Shown one piece after another: positions 51,084-60,077 of a stretch of DNA of 64,000 bases. Position 1 is the first letter of the stretch; each line of letters starts with the position of its first letter. The stretch spans positions 62,001 to 126,000 of the forward strand of contig SVOJ01000002.1 of assembly GCA_015066385.1 (NCBI GenBank). Reading direction: 5' to 3'. The notes beneath the pieces were generated by a model, which was not told where the DNA came from, searched no databases, and saw nothing but the letters and a program-made list of their open reading frames with translations. The position numbers and the translations under genes are program-made. Origin of the DNA: Oscillospiraceae bacterium (lineage in GTDB: Bacteria; Bacillota; Clostridia; Oscillospirales; Acutalibacteraceae).

Positions 51084-51956
51084 ATGAATCACAATACCAT
51101 ATTTGCCGTAATCGGCGGCGATTCACGTCAGATTCATATGGCGAAACAGTTGCAAAAAGACGGCTGCCGCGTATCGATGTCAGCTTTTGATCTTGCGCAA
51201 TTGCCGCCGTTTTTACAAAATAAACCCTTGGCGGAAGCATTATCCGTCGCAAATGTCGTTATTTTTCCTTTACCTTTATCAAGGGACGCAAAACTACTGA
51301 ATGCTTCTTTTTCCAAAGAAAGTATCTCTTTGCATTCCGTTATTCAATTGATTCGTCCCGATAGTCTTGTTTTTTGCGGTATGCCGCCCGCCTTTTTTGA
51401 AAAGACGCTGGGAGCACATGATATAAGGGTAATTGATTATTTCAAGGATGAAGAATTGACCTTGCAAAACGCATTACTCACAGCGGAAGGTGTGATCGGC
51501 ATATTGACCGACCGCCTGCCCTGTACCGTGTTTGGACTTCGTTGTGCCGTCACAGGCTATGGGCGTGTGGCAAAATACACGGCACGCGCACTGCAGGCAC
51601 TCGGTGCGGATGTTACCATTTTTGCAAGAAGCAACGAAGCGCTGACAACGGCAAAATGCGATCGTTTCAAGGCTTTTCCTTTGCAGAATCTACAACAGCA
51701 AATAAACGATTTGCAATGTGTCATCAACACCGTTCCGGCCCTTGTGATTGATGAAAAAAGTATTCTGCAGTCAGATCCGGATTGCGTTTTTATTGAAGTT
51801 GCAAGCGTTCCGTTCGGCATTGATCAGACCGCGGCACACAAACACGGAAGAACGCTCATTAAAGCCGTTTCACTACCCGGAAAAACGGCACCGAAAACCG
51901 CAGGCGAAATCATTGCAAAAACAATAGAAAACTATTTAACGGAGGGATCCTCTTGA
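51084..51956 (+). CDS. dpaA: Dipicolinate synthase subunit A
   Basis: DpaA (SpoVFA) with DpaB oxidises dihydrodipicolinate to dipicolinate, the spore-core chelator, in the mother cell. The 290-residue product has an N-terminal FAVIGGDSRQIHMAKQL and a central Rossmann fold (CAVTGYGRVAKYTARALQALGADVTIFARS) near residue 155. The end of the chain (VSLPGKTAPKTAGEIIAKTI) is typical of the family. Start follows AAAGGAGGCGTATTCT. The stop overlaps the dpaB start. Confidence 0.93.
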   Translation: MNHNTIFAVIGGDSRQIHMAKQLQKDGCRVSMSAFDLAQLPPFLQNKPLAEALSVANVVIFPLPLSRDAKLLNASFSKESISLHSVIQLIRPDSLVFCGMPPAFFEKTLGAHDIRVIDYFKDEELTLQNALLTAEGVIGILTDRLPCTVFGLRCAVTGYGRVAKYTARALQALGADVTIFARSNEALTTAKCDRFKAFPLQNLQQQINDLQCVINTVPALVIDEKSILQSDPDCVFIEVASVPFGIDQTAAHKHGRTLIKAVSLPGKTAPKTAGEIIAKTIENYLTEGSS

Positions 51957-52528
51957 CTAACAAAACCATCGGCTTTGCAATCTGCGGATCATTTTGCACA
52001 TTCGGAAAAGTACTCTCACGTCTACAAACATTATGTGACAGCGGCTTTGAAATTATTCCGATTATGAGCTTCAATGCTTTTTCAACAGATACGAGATTCG
52101 GATCCGCGACATCATTCGCGGAACGTCTTGAAAATATGACAGGCAATAAAGTTATTTGTACAATTGCAGATGCCGAACCGATCGGACCGAAAAAAAAGCT
52201 GGATCTGCTGATTGTCGCGCCGTGCACCGGAAACACATTGGCAAAACTGGCAGTCGGCATTGCAGACACCCCGGTCACACTTGCGGTTAAATCACAATTG
52301 CGCAATGCCCGCCCCGTCCTGATTGGCATTTCCACCAACGATGCGCTCGGCACTGCCGCCGCCAATATCGGCACTTTGATGAGCAGAAAGCATTACTATT
52401 TTATTCCGTACCGGCAGGATGATTTCATAAACAAACCAGCTTCCGTTGTAGCAGATTTTTCACAGATTCTGCCTGCCGCAACCGCAGCTCTGGAAGGCAG
52501 ACAGATACAACCCATGCTTTTGCAATAA
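51953..52528 (+). CDS. dpaB: Dipicolinate synthase subunit B
   Basis: The 191-residue flavoprotein-like subunit (SpoVFB) of dipicolinate synthase. It has GFAICGSFCTFGKVL at the N-terminus, LIVAPCTGNTLAKLAVGIADTPVTLAVKSQLRN and PVLIGISTNDALGTAAANIG, the flavoprotein fold common to this family. Translation begins at TTG (51953), with GGAGGG 6 nt upstream inside dpaA; the start overlaps the dpaA stop. The pair marks the organism as a dipicolinate-making spore former rather than one using EtfA. Confidence 0.93.
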   Translation: MTNKTIGFAICGSFCTFGKVLSRLQTLCDSGFEIIPIMSFNAFSTDTRFGSATSFAERLENMTGNKVICTIADAEPIGPKKKLDLLIVAPCTGNTLAKLAVGIADTPVTLAVKSQLRNARPVLIGISTNDALGTAAANIGTLMSRKHYYFIPYRQDDFINKPASVVADFSQILPAATAALEGRQIQPMLLQ

Positions 52529-52587
52529 TACCCAAAAAAAAACTATTTTTCTATTATTTTTTTTCTCTTTTATTGCGTGTATTGTTC

Positions 52588-52616
52588 TTGCAAATTGTAC
52601 ACTTTTATGTTATATT
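52588..52616 (+). promoter_or_regulatory. SigA-type promoter of the deacetylase gene
   Basis: -35 TTGCAA (52588-52593), 17-bp spacer, -10 TATATT (52611-52616). Confidence 0.6.
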
Positions 52617-52651
52617 AAATACAATTATGTAACAAAAGAAGGAACTCCAAA

Positions 52652-53530
52652 ATGACTCTGCTGTATCTCTCCCGTTTCTCCAAATTTTTATGCATCATAT
52701 TGGCTCTTGTTTTATGCCTTTTCATGGGAGCGTGCTCTCGTGATGTTGCCGTTGTTGAACAAACCGGCTTGATCATGGAAGTTACAGTCGCAAGGCAAGA
52801 AGAAATTGAAGCCGTTATTTCAGATGCCTATACAACCACTGAATCCCCAACTACAGCCAAGTTCGGTCAGAACTGTATCGGCCTTACAGAAGATGATCTT
52901 CCTGAAGATGCAAAGATAGTTTATCTTACATTCGATGACGGCCCATCAAGCAATACACAGCCAATTCTTGACATTCTGGATGCATACGGTTGCGGCGCAA
53001 CATTTTTTGTTATGAATTCCGATTACAAGAATGAATACAAAAACATTGTCGATCACGGTCATGCCATTGCATTGCATACATTCTCACACGATTTTTATGA
53101 TCTGTATGCTTCGGTTGATGATTACTTCGCGGATCTTGATCGTATTTCTGATCTTGTGTATGAAAAAACGGGGGTTCGTTCCATGCTCATCCGTTTTCCG
53201 GGCGGCAGCAGCAACTCCATCAGCCGCAATGTCTGCTATGGCATTATGAGTGAATTGGTGGACGAAGTTGAAAACAGGGGTTACAGTTATTTTGACTGGA
53301 ATGCAGACAGTCAGGATGCCAGCGGAAATAACATTTCCGCAAGTTATATTTATGAATCTTCCACTTCCAGTTCTGCCAATCGCATTATTCTTCTTATGCA
53401 CGATACGGATGCTAAAGACACGACGGTTGATGCGCTGCCTGATATAATTGAATACTATCAGAGTCAGGGTTATTTCTTCCTGTCACTGAATGAAAACTCA
53501 CCCACTGCTCACCACGGTGTTGTAAACTGA
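52652..53530 (+). CDS. Polysaccharide deacetylase family lipoprotein
   Basis: A 292-residue lipoprotein. The signal peptide ends in LFMGAC, with Cys at residue 28. A NodB-homology domain from about residue 85 has YLTFDDGPSSNTQ (metal-binding Asp-Asp), HTFSHDFYDL (two His ligands) and IRFPGGSSNS. All three motifs are intact, so it should deacetylate N-acetyl groups of peptidoglycan or another wall polymer on the cell surface. Start at 52652 follows GAAGGAACTCCAAA. A hairpin terminator follows. Confidence 0.92.
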   Translation: MTLLYLSRFSKFLCIILALVLCLFMGACSRDVAVVEQTGLIMEVTVARQEEIEAVISDAYTTTESPTTAKFGQNCIGLTEDDLPEDAKIVYLTFDDGPSSNTQPILDILDAYGCGATFFVMNSDYKNEYKNIVDHGHAIALHTFSHDFYDLYASVDDYFADLDRISDLVYEKTGVRSMLIRFPGGSSNSISRNVCYGIMSELVDEVENRGYSYFDWNADSQDASGNNISASYIYESSTSSSANRIILLMHDTDAKDTTVDALPDIIEYYQSQGYFFLSLNENSPTAHHGVVN

Positions 53531-53544
53531 AAATTGTAATTTTA

Positions 53545-53579
53545 AAGGGGTTGTTGCGATTGCAACAACCCCTTCTTTT
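53545..53579. terminator. Terminator after the deacetylase gene
   Basis: 13-bp stem AAGGGGTTGTTGC / GCAACAACCCCTT with loop GATT, followed by CTTTTATT. Related in sequence to the rpiB terminator stem. It may also serve the convergent GH39-like gene. Confidence 0.85.
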
Positions 53580-56169
53580 ATTCTGCAACGGCCGGATTTA
53601 CCGTCAATGCGGCAATATACGGTGTATACGTTTCATTGCCGTTAAAACGAACACTGCCGTCATTTGTGAAAAGAATTGTATTTTTCCCTTGCATTAAATT
53701 CACATTGAATGTGACTGTTTTAAATGTTTCCCATGAATATGTATTGCGGCAGAAAACATTTTGCTTTTGTCCGCCGTTGACAACAACCGTTACATAGCGT
53801 TCAATCAAATCAACATTATAATCATGCACACCGCCTTCATCATTGTTGGAATACAATAATGTGACACGGTAATCCCCTGCCCGTTCGGCATTAAAAGCAA
53901 AACTTATACTGCCGCCGTTGCACACAAAGGAATCAATGTAATCTGTTCCGTTTGCATCTGTGCGAATACTTGTATTTTCAAGAACAGCATCGGGCAGATT
54001 CAGCACGATTCCCGCATTCACATTTTCATTGCGTTTAACGGCTATTTCAGTCATCGTTGCTGCGTTAAAATCAAAATAATTCAATCCCCGTCTGCAATAC
54101 ACCGTCGCCAATGCATTCTGATTGGTTTTCGCTTGTGCTCCGTCCACCGTAAATCGGATTTCTGCGGCATCGGTATAAACTGTATAATAACCGTCAGTCG
54201 GTGCTATCACAAGGAAAGAAGTAATATCCCCGTTGCTTCTGTCCGCATCAGGTAAAACAGATACGGTATCGCTGTTTGTGCTTTCGCAAACAAGCAATGA
54301 ATCAAGCACATAGGTTCCCTTCTGATGCATAACTTTTACGGTGTGTTCCCCTGCTGACAATTCAGTCGTCACGGTGTAGCAGGAGGTGTACTCACTTTTG
54401 ATTGTATTGGGCAAAGAAATGGTCTGCTGTTCTTCATCTATATACAACTGTACCTGCGTATGAACTCTGCCGTCCGGATCCTGTTTGCCGTTTTCATCAT
54501 AACCGCCGTCATTGGAATTGCCGTAGACAAAATCAAGCGTATAGATGCCGTCTTCAGGTACGGTGAATGTCAATGCGACACCGTCGCCGATATTTTCCAT
54601 ACCGCCGACCATGCCCTGCAATTCACCGCTTGTCGGGCAATAACTGTCATACAGATATGCATTTCCGAGTAAGGTACCGTGTTCAAATTCATATCGAACG
54701 GGGCGGACATCTGTTTGCAGTTGCGTTTGCGAATCATCTGCAATTGTAACCGTCACATGATAAGCATTGGCTTCATCCATATCTTTCATGGCAATCACAA
54801 GACGATCCGATTTTTGTGCAACAGTATAATTCTGAACAACAACAGGCTTGTTGACAATACCGTAAAGTCCTTTATAAACGGTTTCCTCGACGGTTACCAA
54901 CAGAGTTTTATCTTCAAATACGGTATCTTTCAGATTATTAAATACAATCTGCGCTTCGCCGTTTCTGCCACCGCAGACAGCGGTGATTTTTGCCTCTTCC
55001 GCCTGCAGAGAGGCGATTCCCATAAATCCCTGATGGTCAAGACTTTTTCTCTTTCGGACAGAACGTTCAAGGTCGGATTTGAATAAATCATGGCTTTCGC
55101 TTGCAAGTGTTTCGCCTTCCATATCCGCATACCAACGCATCAGCCACCAGTTTGCATTCGGACTGTTATCATCAGCACACACATCGTTGAGGTTATTTGA
55201 CAACCTCCAATAGGCATTATTTGCATACACTTTGGAATCTTCAATTTTGGTGATATACTGCACCATTTTACCGGGATAGCCGTTGTCCTGCATTCTGCCG
55301 TATTCGGTGACAATGATAGTCAGATCATCAATGCCGAGTACATCTTCAATCGCCCGGTAATCGTCCACATGATCCTGCCAATAATAGACCGAATCATCAT
55401 GCAGTTCATGGTAGATCATAATATCGGGAACACAATTATTTTCAACACAGTAGCGCAGGAAATATTCGATTTCGTCATGGTCATAATCACAGAAACCGGG
55501 ACCACCGATCAAGCAGTCAGGATTAACTTTCCGTGCAACATCGAAAGCCTGCTTCCATGCACTGTTGAAGTTATCCCTGCCGATCGTATTATATTCTGCC
55601 CATACACCGAAACGGTTATAGGGATCGTCTGTTTTTCGTGTTTCACCAAACCAGACACCGTTGTCGCATTCATTGTAAAGACAGTAGACAACCTTTTCGC
55701 CGTAGTCTTTTGCGGACAGTTTTGCGACTGTTTCACGGACTTTAGGCAGAAAATCATCATCGAGTAATTTCTGCCAATCGTATGTACCCTCAGCGCGCAT
55801 CTGCATGATTTCATCATGCAGATAGTACCATGTGTCATAAGCATCTTGCAGATAAACTACATTATAATCCGTTGCAATCAGCATTTCTTCCACATGATCA
55901 ATGTCACCGATGGGATGCTGCAAACCGTCAATGGCTTTCTGTGAAACGGAAGAAATATCCACACTTTCGCACATAGCAGCACTCGGCACTCCGTTCTCTG
56001 CAAGCCCGTACAGATAGCCCGATGCACCCGATGTAACGGGTCCTGTTGTATTTTGCACATCGAATGTAAGCGTCGGTGTATAAGTCAAAAAGAAGATCCC
56101 CGCAGAAGCACCGCTAATCAAAACAACACACAACAAGGCAATAAAAATTCGCTTCAGCACTTTTTTCAT
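53578..56169 (-). CDS. Membrane-anchored GH39-like protein with beta-sandwich modules
   Basis: An 863-residue surface protein with a basic N-terminus and one membrane segment (about residues 8-30). The catalytic-type barrel (residues about 60-390) carries VVYCLYNECDNGVWF near residue 168 (acid/base candidate) and LTIIVTEYGRMQ near residue 290 (nucleophile candidate), as in clan-A glycosidases. Two or three beta-sandwich modules resembling CBM6/CBM35-type domains follow (RYEFEHGTLLGNAYLY; YTLDFVYGNSNDGGYDENG; YRVTLLYSNNDEGGVHDY). These probably bind polysaccharide. The start at 56169 follows AAAGGATAAATGTT; the frame upstream to 56232 lacks a site. It lies downstream of metI beyond a terminator. 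Confidence 0.75.
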   Translation of the reverse strand: MKKVLKRIFIALLCVVLISGASAGIFFLTYTPTLTFDVQNTTGPVTSGASGYLYGLAENGVPSAAMCESVDISSVSQKAIDGLQHPIGDIDHVEEMLIATDYNVVYLQDAYDTWYYLHDEIMQMRAEGTYDWQKLLDDDFLPKVRETVAKLSAKDYGEKVVYCLYNECDNGVWFGETRKTDDPYNRFGVWAEYNTIGRDNFNSAWKQAFDVARKVNPDCLIGGPGFCDYDHDEIEYFLRYCVENNCVPDIMIYHELHDDSVYYWQDHVDDYRAIEDVLGIDDLTIIVTEYGRMQDNGYPGKMVQYITKIEDSKVYANNAYWRLSNNLNDVCADDNSPNANWWLMRWYADMEGETLASESHDLFKSDLERSVRKRKSLDHQGFMGIASLQAEEAKITAVCGGRNGEAQIVFNNLKDTVFEDKTLLVTVEETVYKGLYGIVNKPVVVQNYTVAQKSDRLVIAMKDMDEANAYHVTVTIADDSQTQLQTDVRPVRYEFEHGTLLGNAYLYDSYCPTSGELQGMVGGMENIGDGVALTFTVPEDGIYTLDFVYGNSNDGGYDENGKQDPDGRVHTQVQLYIDEEQQTISLPNTIKSEYTSCYTVTTELSAGEHTVKVMHQKGTYVLDSLLVCESTNSDTVSVLPDADRSNGDITSFLVIAPTDGYYTVYTDAAEIRFTVDGAQAKTNQNALATVYCRRGLNYFDFNAATMTEIAVKRNENVNAGIVLNLPDAVLENTSIRTDANGTDYIDSFVCNGGSISFAFNAERAGDYRVTLLYSNNDEGGVHDYNVDLIERYVTVVVNGGQKQNVFCRNTYSWETFKTVTFNVNLMQGKNTILFTNDGSVRFNGNETYTPYIAALTVNPAVAE

Positions 56170-56198
56170 AACATTTATCCTTTCAGTGAACTGAAAAA

Positions 56199-56227
56199 AC
56201 GGAGAAGTGAACTGCACACCTCTCCGT
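56199..56227 (-). terminator. Terminator of the metQNI operon
   Basis: Stem ACGGAGA / TCTCCGT extended by GTG/CAC across a bulge. On the minus strand TTTTTCAG follows. Confidence 0.75.
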
Positions 56228-56233
56228 GTCAAA

Positions 56234-56941
56234 TTATCTGTTTTTCAGTCTTTTATCGAGTTTGGTTGCAAGTCTTGTTCCGACACTCTGGAAAATCTGT
56301 ACAAGAATAACAAGAAGCACAACAGCCAACAGCATAATAAGATACTTATAGCGGTAATAACCGTAGTTAATAGCAATCTTACCAAGACCGCCGCCGCCGA
56401 TGATGCCGCTCATGGCCGAATAGCCAAGCACTGTGGTCAATGCAATGGTGATATTGGAAATCAGTGAAGGAATGCTTTCGGGAATCATCACTTTTGTGAT
56501 GATCTGAAACGGGCTTGCCCCCATGCTCTGTGCGGCTTCAATGATGTTTGGATTGACTTCGCGCAGACTGCTTTCCACCAAACGAGCAACAAATGGAAAT
56601 GCCGCAATGACAAGCGGAACAATGGAGGCAACCGTACCGATGGTTGTACCGACGATGAGTCTTGCAAGCGGGAATGCCATGATCATAAGGATCAAAAACG
56701 GGACAGATCGCAGAAGATTGATCACAATATTTAACGTGCTGAGAACCGCTTTCGGCAGGGGCAGCACACCGCCCTTGTCACCGACAACCAGCAGAATACC
56801 CAATGGTAAGCCGAGCACAACTGCAAAAAAGGTAGCCACAACCGTAACATAAAATGTTTCCCACAATCCCATTAAAAATTCGGATTGTACCACTTCCCAA
56901 GCCTGTTGCCATGCTTCGGGAGTAAAAATCTTGTCATACAT
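56234..56941 (-). CDS. metI: Methionine ABC transporter permease
   Basis: The 235-residue membrane subunit of a MetNIQ-type importer, with five hydrophobic segments. The EAA-type cytoplasmic loop is ESSLREVNPNIIEAAQSMGASPFQIITKVMIPES. The opening LMGLWETFYVTVVATFFAVVLGLPLG fits MetI. The start overlaps the metN stop (TGATG). A terminator follows. Confidence 0.95.
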   Translation of the reverse strand: MYDKIFTPEAWQQAWEVVQSEFLMGLWETFYVTVVATFFAVVLGLPLGILLVVGDKGGVLPLPKAVLSTLNIVINLLRSVPFLILMIMAFPLARLIVGTTIGTVASIVPLVIAAFPFVARLVESSLREVNPNIIEAAQSMGASPFQIITKVMIPESIPSLISNITIALTTVLGYSAMSGIIGGGGLGKIAINYGYYRYKYLIMLLAVVLLVILVQIFQSVGTRLATKLDKRLKNR

Positions 56942-57948
56942 CAGTCTGCCACCTCCTCAACAGCAACATCTTCTACTTTTGTCAGGTAATCAATTGCATC
57001 GTCAAGCATTTTTTTGTCTCCCGAAATGCCGAGCAACATATTACCGTAAGCCTTGCCACCGATGGTTTTCGTAGAAGCCGCCATAATATTGGCACAAATA
57101 CCTTTTTCGAGTGCCATGCGGGCAATCAACGGAGTGCCTGCTGCATCGGCTCCGTTAAAGACAATGCGGATTCTGTATTCATCTGCAAATCGTTCCACAA
57201 CAGGTGCATCAAATCCCTCGGGGAACACAAGACGCTTTGCAGCATCGGACTTAGGCGCAGAGAAAATCTCATTTACAGCGCCTTCTTCCACCACAACACC
57301 GCCGTCGAGAATGGCAACACGGTTGCAGATTTCTTCCACAACGCTCATCTGATGCGTGATGACAATAACGGTAATGCCGAGTTTGCGGTTGATATCTTTA
57401 ATCAGTTCCAGAATGGAATGCGTGGTTTTCGGGTCCAGTGCACTTGTTGCTTCGTCGCATAAAAGCACCTTCGGCTCGGTTGCCAATGCTCTTGCAATGG
57501 CAATGCGCTGTTGCTGACCACCCGAAAGCTGTGCGGGATACGCATTGGCTTTATCAGGAAGACCGACAATTTCAAGCAATTCCATGGCTCTCTTCTTCGC
57601 TTCTGCCTTTTTCATACCTGCCAATTCAAGAGGGAAACAGACATTTTTCAGGCATGTTCTTTGCATAAGCAGATTAAAGCCCTGGAAGATCATGGTGATA
57701 TTTCGGCGCATATCACGCAGTTGTTTCTGTGAAAGTGCTCCCATATCCGTGCCGTCAATCAACACTTGTCCGTCTGTGGGTCTTTCGAGCATATTGATGC
57801 ATCTTACAAGTGTGCTTTTTCCTGCACCCGACATACCGATGATGCCGTAAATATCGCCGTCGTTGACTGTCAAAGTAACATCTTTAAGTGCTTCAACAGC
57901 ACCATCGGCGGTCTGAAAAGTCTTTGTCAGATTCTTTAATTCAATCAT
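56941..57948 (-). CDS. metN: Methionine ABC transporter ATP-binding protein
   Basis: The 335-residue ATPase of the methionine importer. Walker A GMSGAGKSTL, the LSGGQQQR signature, Walker B VLLCDEATSALDP and the H-loop VIVITHQM are all present. The C-terminal NIL domain (residues about 255-335, ending with a GNMLLGISGDKK segment) is the methionine-sensing part, giving transinhibition by internal methionine. Start at 57948 follows GGAGAAAATGTT. A 118-nt spacer with two hairpins separates it from metQ. Confidence 0.95.
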   Translation of the reverse strand: MIELKNLTKTFQTADGAVEALKDVTLTVNDGDIYGIIGMSGAGKSTLVRCINMLERPTDGQVLIDGTDMGALSQKQLRDMRRNITMIFQGFNLLMQRTCLKNVCFPLELAGMKKAEAKKRAMELLEIVGLPDKANAYPAQLSGGQQQRIAIARALATEPKVLLCDEATSALDPKTTHSILELIKDINRKLGITVIVITHQMSVVEEICNRVAILDGGVVVEEGAVNEIFSAPKSDAAKRLVFPEGFDAPVVERFADEYRIRIVFNGADAAGTPLIARMALEKGICANIMAASTKTIGGKAYGNMLLGISGDKKMLDDAIDYLTKVEDVAVEEVAD

Positions 57949-57970
57949 AACATTTTCTCCTATCCATGAC

Positions 57971-58016
57971 AGCAGATAAGATACGGCACAAAAAATTATG
58001 CGGTATCTTATCTGCT
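57971..58016 (-). other. Long hairpin in the metQ-metN spacer
   Basis: 14-bp perfect stem AGCAGATAAGATAC / GTATCTTATCTGCT (57971-57984, 58003-58016) around an AT-rich loop. No T-run follows on the minus strand, so it is more likely an mRNA stability or processing structure at the 5' end of metN than a terminator. Confidence 0.55.
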
Positions 58017-58020
58017 CTCT

Positions 58021-58053
58021 TAAAAAACAGCCCGGCGCCGGAGCACCGGGCTG
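58021..58053 (-). terminator. Intra-operon terminator after metQ
   Basis: 8-bp GC-rich stem CAGCCCGG / CCGGGCTG followed on the minus strand by TTTTTTA. It lies between metQ and metNI and probably lowers expression of the transporter core relative to the binding protein. Confidence 0.75.
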
Positions 58054-58066
58054 AAAAGATCAATTC

Positions 58067-58957
58067 TTATTCACCCTTGATGGTATCAAGAGAAGCCTGT
58101 TTGCCGCCGTAAATGCCCATGGGTTCAACATGGATTGCACCTGCGGAAACGATTGCAGTGCCGTTTTCAGCATTGAAATCATCAAGATACGGAAGATGCT
58201 GGAAGTAGTTGGCATCGATTTCTCCGTTGTCAACAACCGTGTTGGGCTGGACATAATCGGTGAATTCGCGGATATCGAGAGTAACGTCCTTTTCAGCAAG
58301 AATCTGCTTTGCGATTGCAAGAATTTCGCTGTGCGGTGCGGGAGATGCAGCCACAGTGATGGTCTGACCTGCAAGAGCAGCATAATCAACATCAGCAGCA
58401 TAACCGTCGCCGGGTTCTTCAACAACACTGACAACGGAACCGCCATAGGTGTTGGCAATGTAATCGGCAACATCCTGGCTTTCAAGAGCAGCAACGAGAG
58501 CCTTAGTCTTATCGCTTTCTTCGTTGCCCTGCTTAACAGCAACGATGTTTGCATAAGCGGAAGCGGCACCTTCCTGTGCGAGAGACTGTGTTACGGGATC
58601 CATTTCAGCGGCAATGGCATAGTTGGAGTTGATAACGGCATAGTCAACGTCCTGCAGAATGTTGGGAATCTGAGCAGCTTCAACTTCACGGAATTCAATG
58701 TTGTAAGGATTGGCTTCAATGTCAAGAATGGTGGCGGTGATGCCTGCACCTTCCTTGAGCTGAATCAGTCCGAGGGTTTCAAGAAGCATCAGTGCACGTG
58801 CTTCGTTGGTGGTATCGTTGGGAACGGCAATAACAAATTCTTCCTGTTTCACAACGTCACCGTTTGTGTTGGGGTCCGTGGTATCATCCTTTGCGCAGGC
58901 TGCAAAACAACAGACCATCATGCAAAGTGCAAGGGCAAGAGCGAAAAACTTTTTCAT
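58067..58957 (-). CDS. metQ: Methionine-binding lipoprotein MetQ
   Basis: The 296-residue substrate-binding protein. The signal peptide ends in CCFAAC, with the lipid-modified Cys at residue 21. The NlpA/MetQ-family body includes LGLIQLKEGAG, VDYAVINSNYAIAA, and VAASPAPHSEILAIAK followed by an LDIREFTDYVQPN segment. One unusual feature is order: a segment resembling the N-terminal MetQ start (VAASPAPHSEILAIAK) appears near residue 185 after a C-terminal-like part (LGLIQL ... QGNEESDK), whereas MetQ normally begins with it. The start at 58957 follows AAAGGAGAACTCGAATC. It heads the metQ-metN-metI operon from a consensus promoter. Confidence 0.9.
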   Translation of the reverse strand: MKKFFALALALCMMVCCFAACAKDDTTDPNTNGDVVKQEEFVIAVPNDTTNEARALMLLETLGLIQLKEGAGITATILDIEANPYNIEFREVEAAQIPNILQDVDYAVINSNYAIAAEMDPVTQSLAQEGAASAYANIVAVKQGNEESDKTKALVAALESQDVADYIANTYGGSVVSVVEEPGDGYAADVDYAALAGQTITVAASPAPHSEILAIAKQILAEKDVTLDIREFTDYVQPNTVVDNGEIDANYFQHLPYLDDFNAENGTAIVSAGAIHVEPMGIYGGKQASLDTIKGE

Positions 58958-59011
58958 GATTCGAGTTCTCCTTTTGACAATATTCTTCTGATTCTGTTCT
59001 GAATCGTAAAT

Positions 59012-59040
59012 ATTATACATTATATAATCAAAGATTTCAA
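59012..59040 (-). promoter_or_regulatory. SigA-type promoter of metQNI
   Basis: Minus strand -35 TTGAAA (59035-59040), 17-bp spacer, -10 TATAAT (59012-59017). The short leader of about 50 nt holds no riboswitch or T-box, in contrast to metK. Confidence 0.78.
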
Positions 59041-59104
59041 TAGTTCAGGATTGCTTTTTTTTGATAAATATGATACGATTTATAAAAAATGAGCGAGGTG
59101 CATT

Positions 59105-60067
59105 ATGTATTCTCTCGGTATTGATATAGGCGGCACAAAATGTGCGGCCGTGCTCGGCGGCGGTGAATTGCCGCAGGATATACAAGGTTTCATTATCGAC
59201 AAACTCACTTTCCCGACCGATGTAAAAAGAGGTTGGCAAGAAGTGGTTAATCAATTGCTTGCAACGGCAAAAGAATTGCTTCACAAAAACAATGTAAAAT
59301 CCGATGAACTTATCGGCATCGGAATCAGTTGCGGAGGTCCGTTGGACAGCAAAAAGGGCCTCATTCAATGCCCGCCGAATCTTCCCGATTGGGACAATGT
59401 TCCCATTGTGCAGATGTTCGAAAATGCATTCGGCGTTAAAGCATATCTGCAGAATGATGCAAATGCCTGTGCGGTTGCAGAATGGCGGTTCGGAGCCGCA
59501 AAAGGGCTTGAAAATGCTGTTTTTCTGACATTCGGCACGGGCATGGGTGCAGGGTTGATTCTGAACGGGCAATTATACAGCGGTACAAATGACATGGCAG
59601 GTGAAGTCGGGCATGTCCGCATTGCACCCGACGGTCCTGTGGGCTACGGCAAAAGAGGTTCCTTTGAAGGCTTTTGTTCAGGCGGCGGCATTGCACGACT
59701 TGCACAAGAAATGGCAAAAACAACTGAACACGCCTCCCCCTTACTCGAAAATCCGGATACAATGACCGCAAAAAGTCTTGCTCTTGCCGCAAGAAACGGT
59801 GATGCATTCGCACAGGAAGTTTATAAAACCTGCGCCGAAAAATTAGGATTGGGACTTTCGATTCTGATTGATATTCTGAATCCGCAGGCAATTGTGATCG
59901 GCAGTATTTATGAACGCTCACATGATCTGTTTGATCCGATCATTCATAGCGTGATTCTGAATGAAGCACTGTCTTTGTCGGTACAGAACTGTAAGATTCT
60001 GCCTTCCCATCTCGGTGATTCCATCGGTGATTTCGCCGCATTGGGACTTGCATTTACAAAGGAATGA
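59105..60067 (+). CDS. ROK family sugar kinase-like protein
   Basis: A 320-residue ROK protein. The ATP-binding GIDIGGTKCAAVL is at the N-terminus, GIGISCGGPLD near residue 80, NDANACAVAEWRFGAAKG with the catalytic Asp near residue 118, and FGTGMGAGLILNGQLY. The zinc-binding CxCGxxGCxE that usually follows GEVGH is absent: the region reads GEVGHVRIAPDGPVGYGKRGSFEGF, keeping the His and Glu only. A sugar kinase is likely (glucose, N-acetylmannosamine or similar). Start at 59105 follows GAGGTGCATT. The SIS gene follows after 10 nt. Confidence 0.85.
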   Translation: MYSLGIDIGGTKCAAVLGGGELPQDIQGFIIDKLTFPTDVKRGWQEVVNQLLATAKELLHKNNVKSDELIGIGISCGGPLDSKKGLIQCPPNLPDWDNVPIVQMFENAFGVKAYLQNDANACAVAEWRFGAAKGLENAVFLTFGTGMGAGLILNGQLYSGTNDMAGEVGHVRIAPDGPVGYGKRGSFEGFCSGGGIARLAQEMAKTTEHASPLLENPDTMTAKSLALAARNGDAFAQEVYKTCAEKLGLGLSILIDILNPQAIVIGSIYERSHDLFDPIIHSVILNEALSLSVQNCKILPSHLGDSIGDFAALGLAFTKE

Positions 60068-60077
60068 GGAAAACATA

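Noticed and set aside
59961-60077. N-terminal extension of the SIS protein
   Set aside because: Lies within the ROK gene in another frame; ATG at 60078 has GAGGA upstream and gives the family-like N-terminus.
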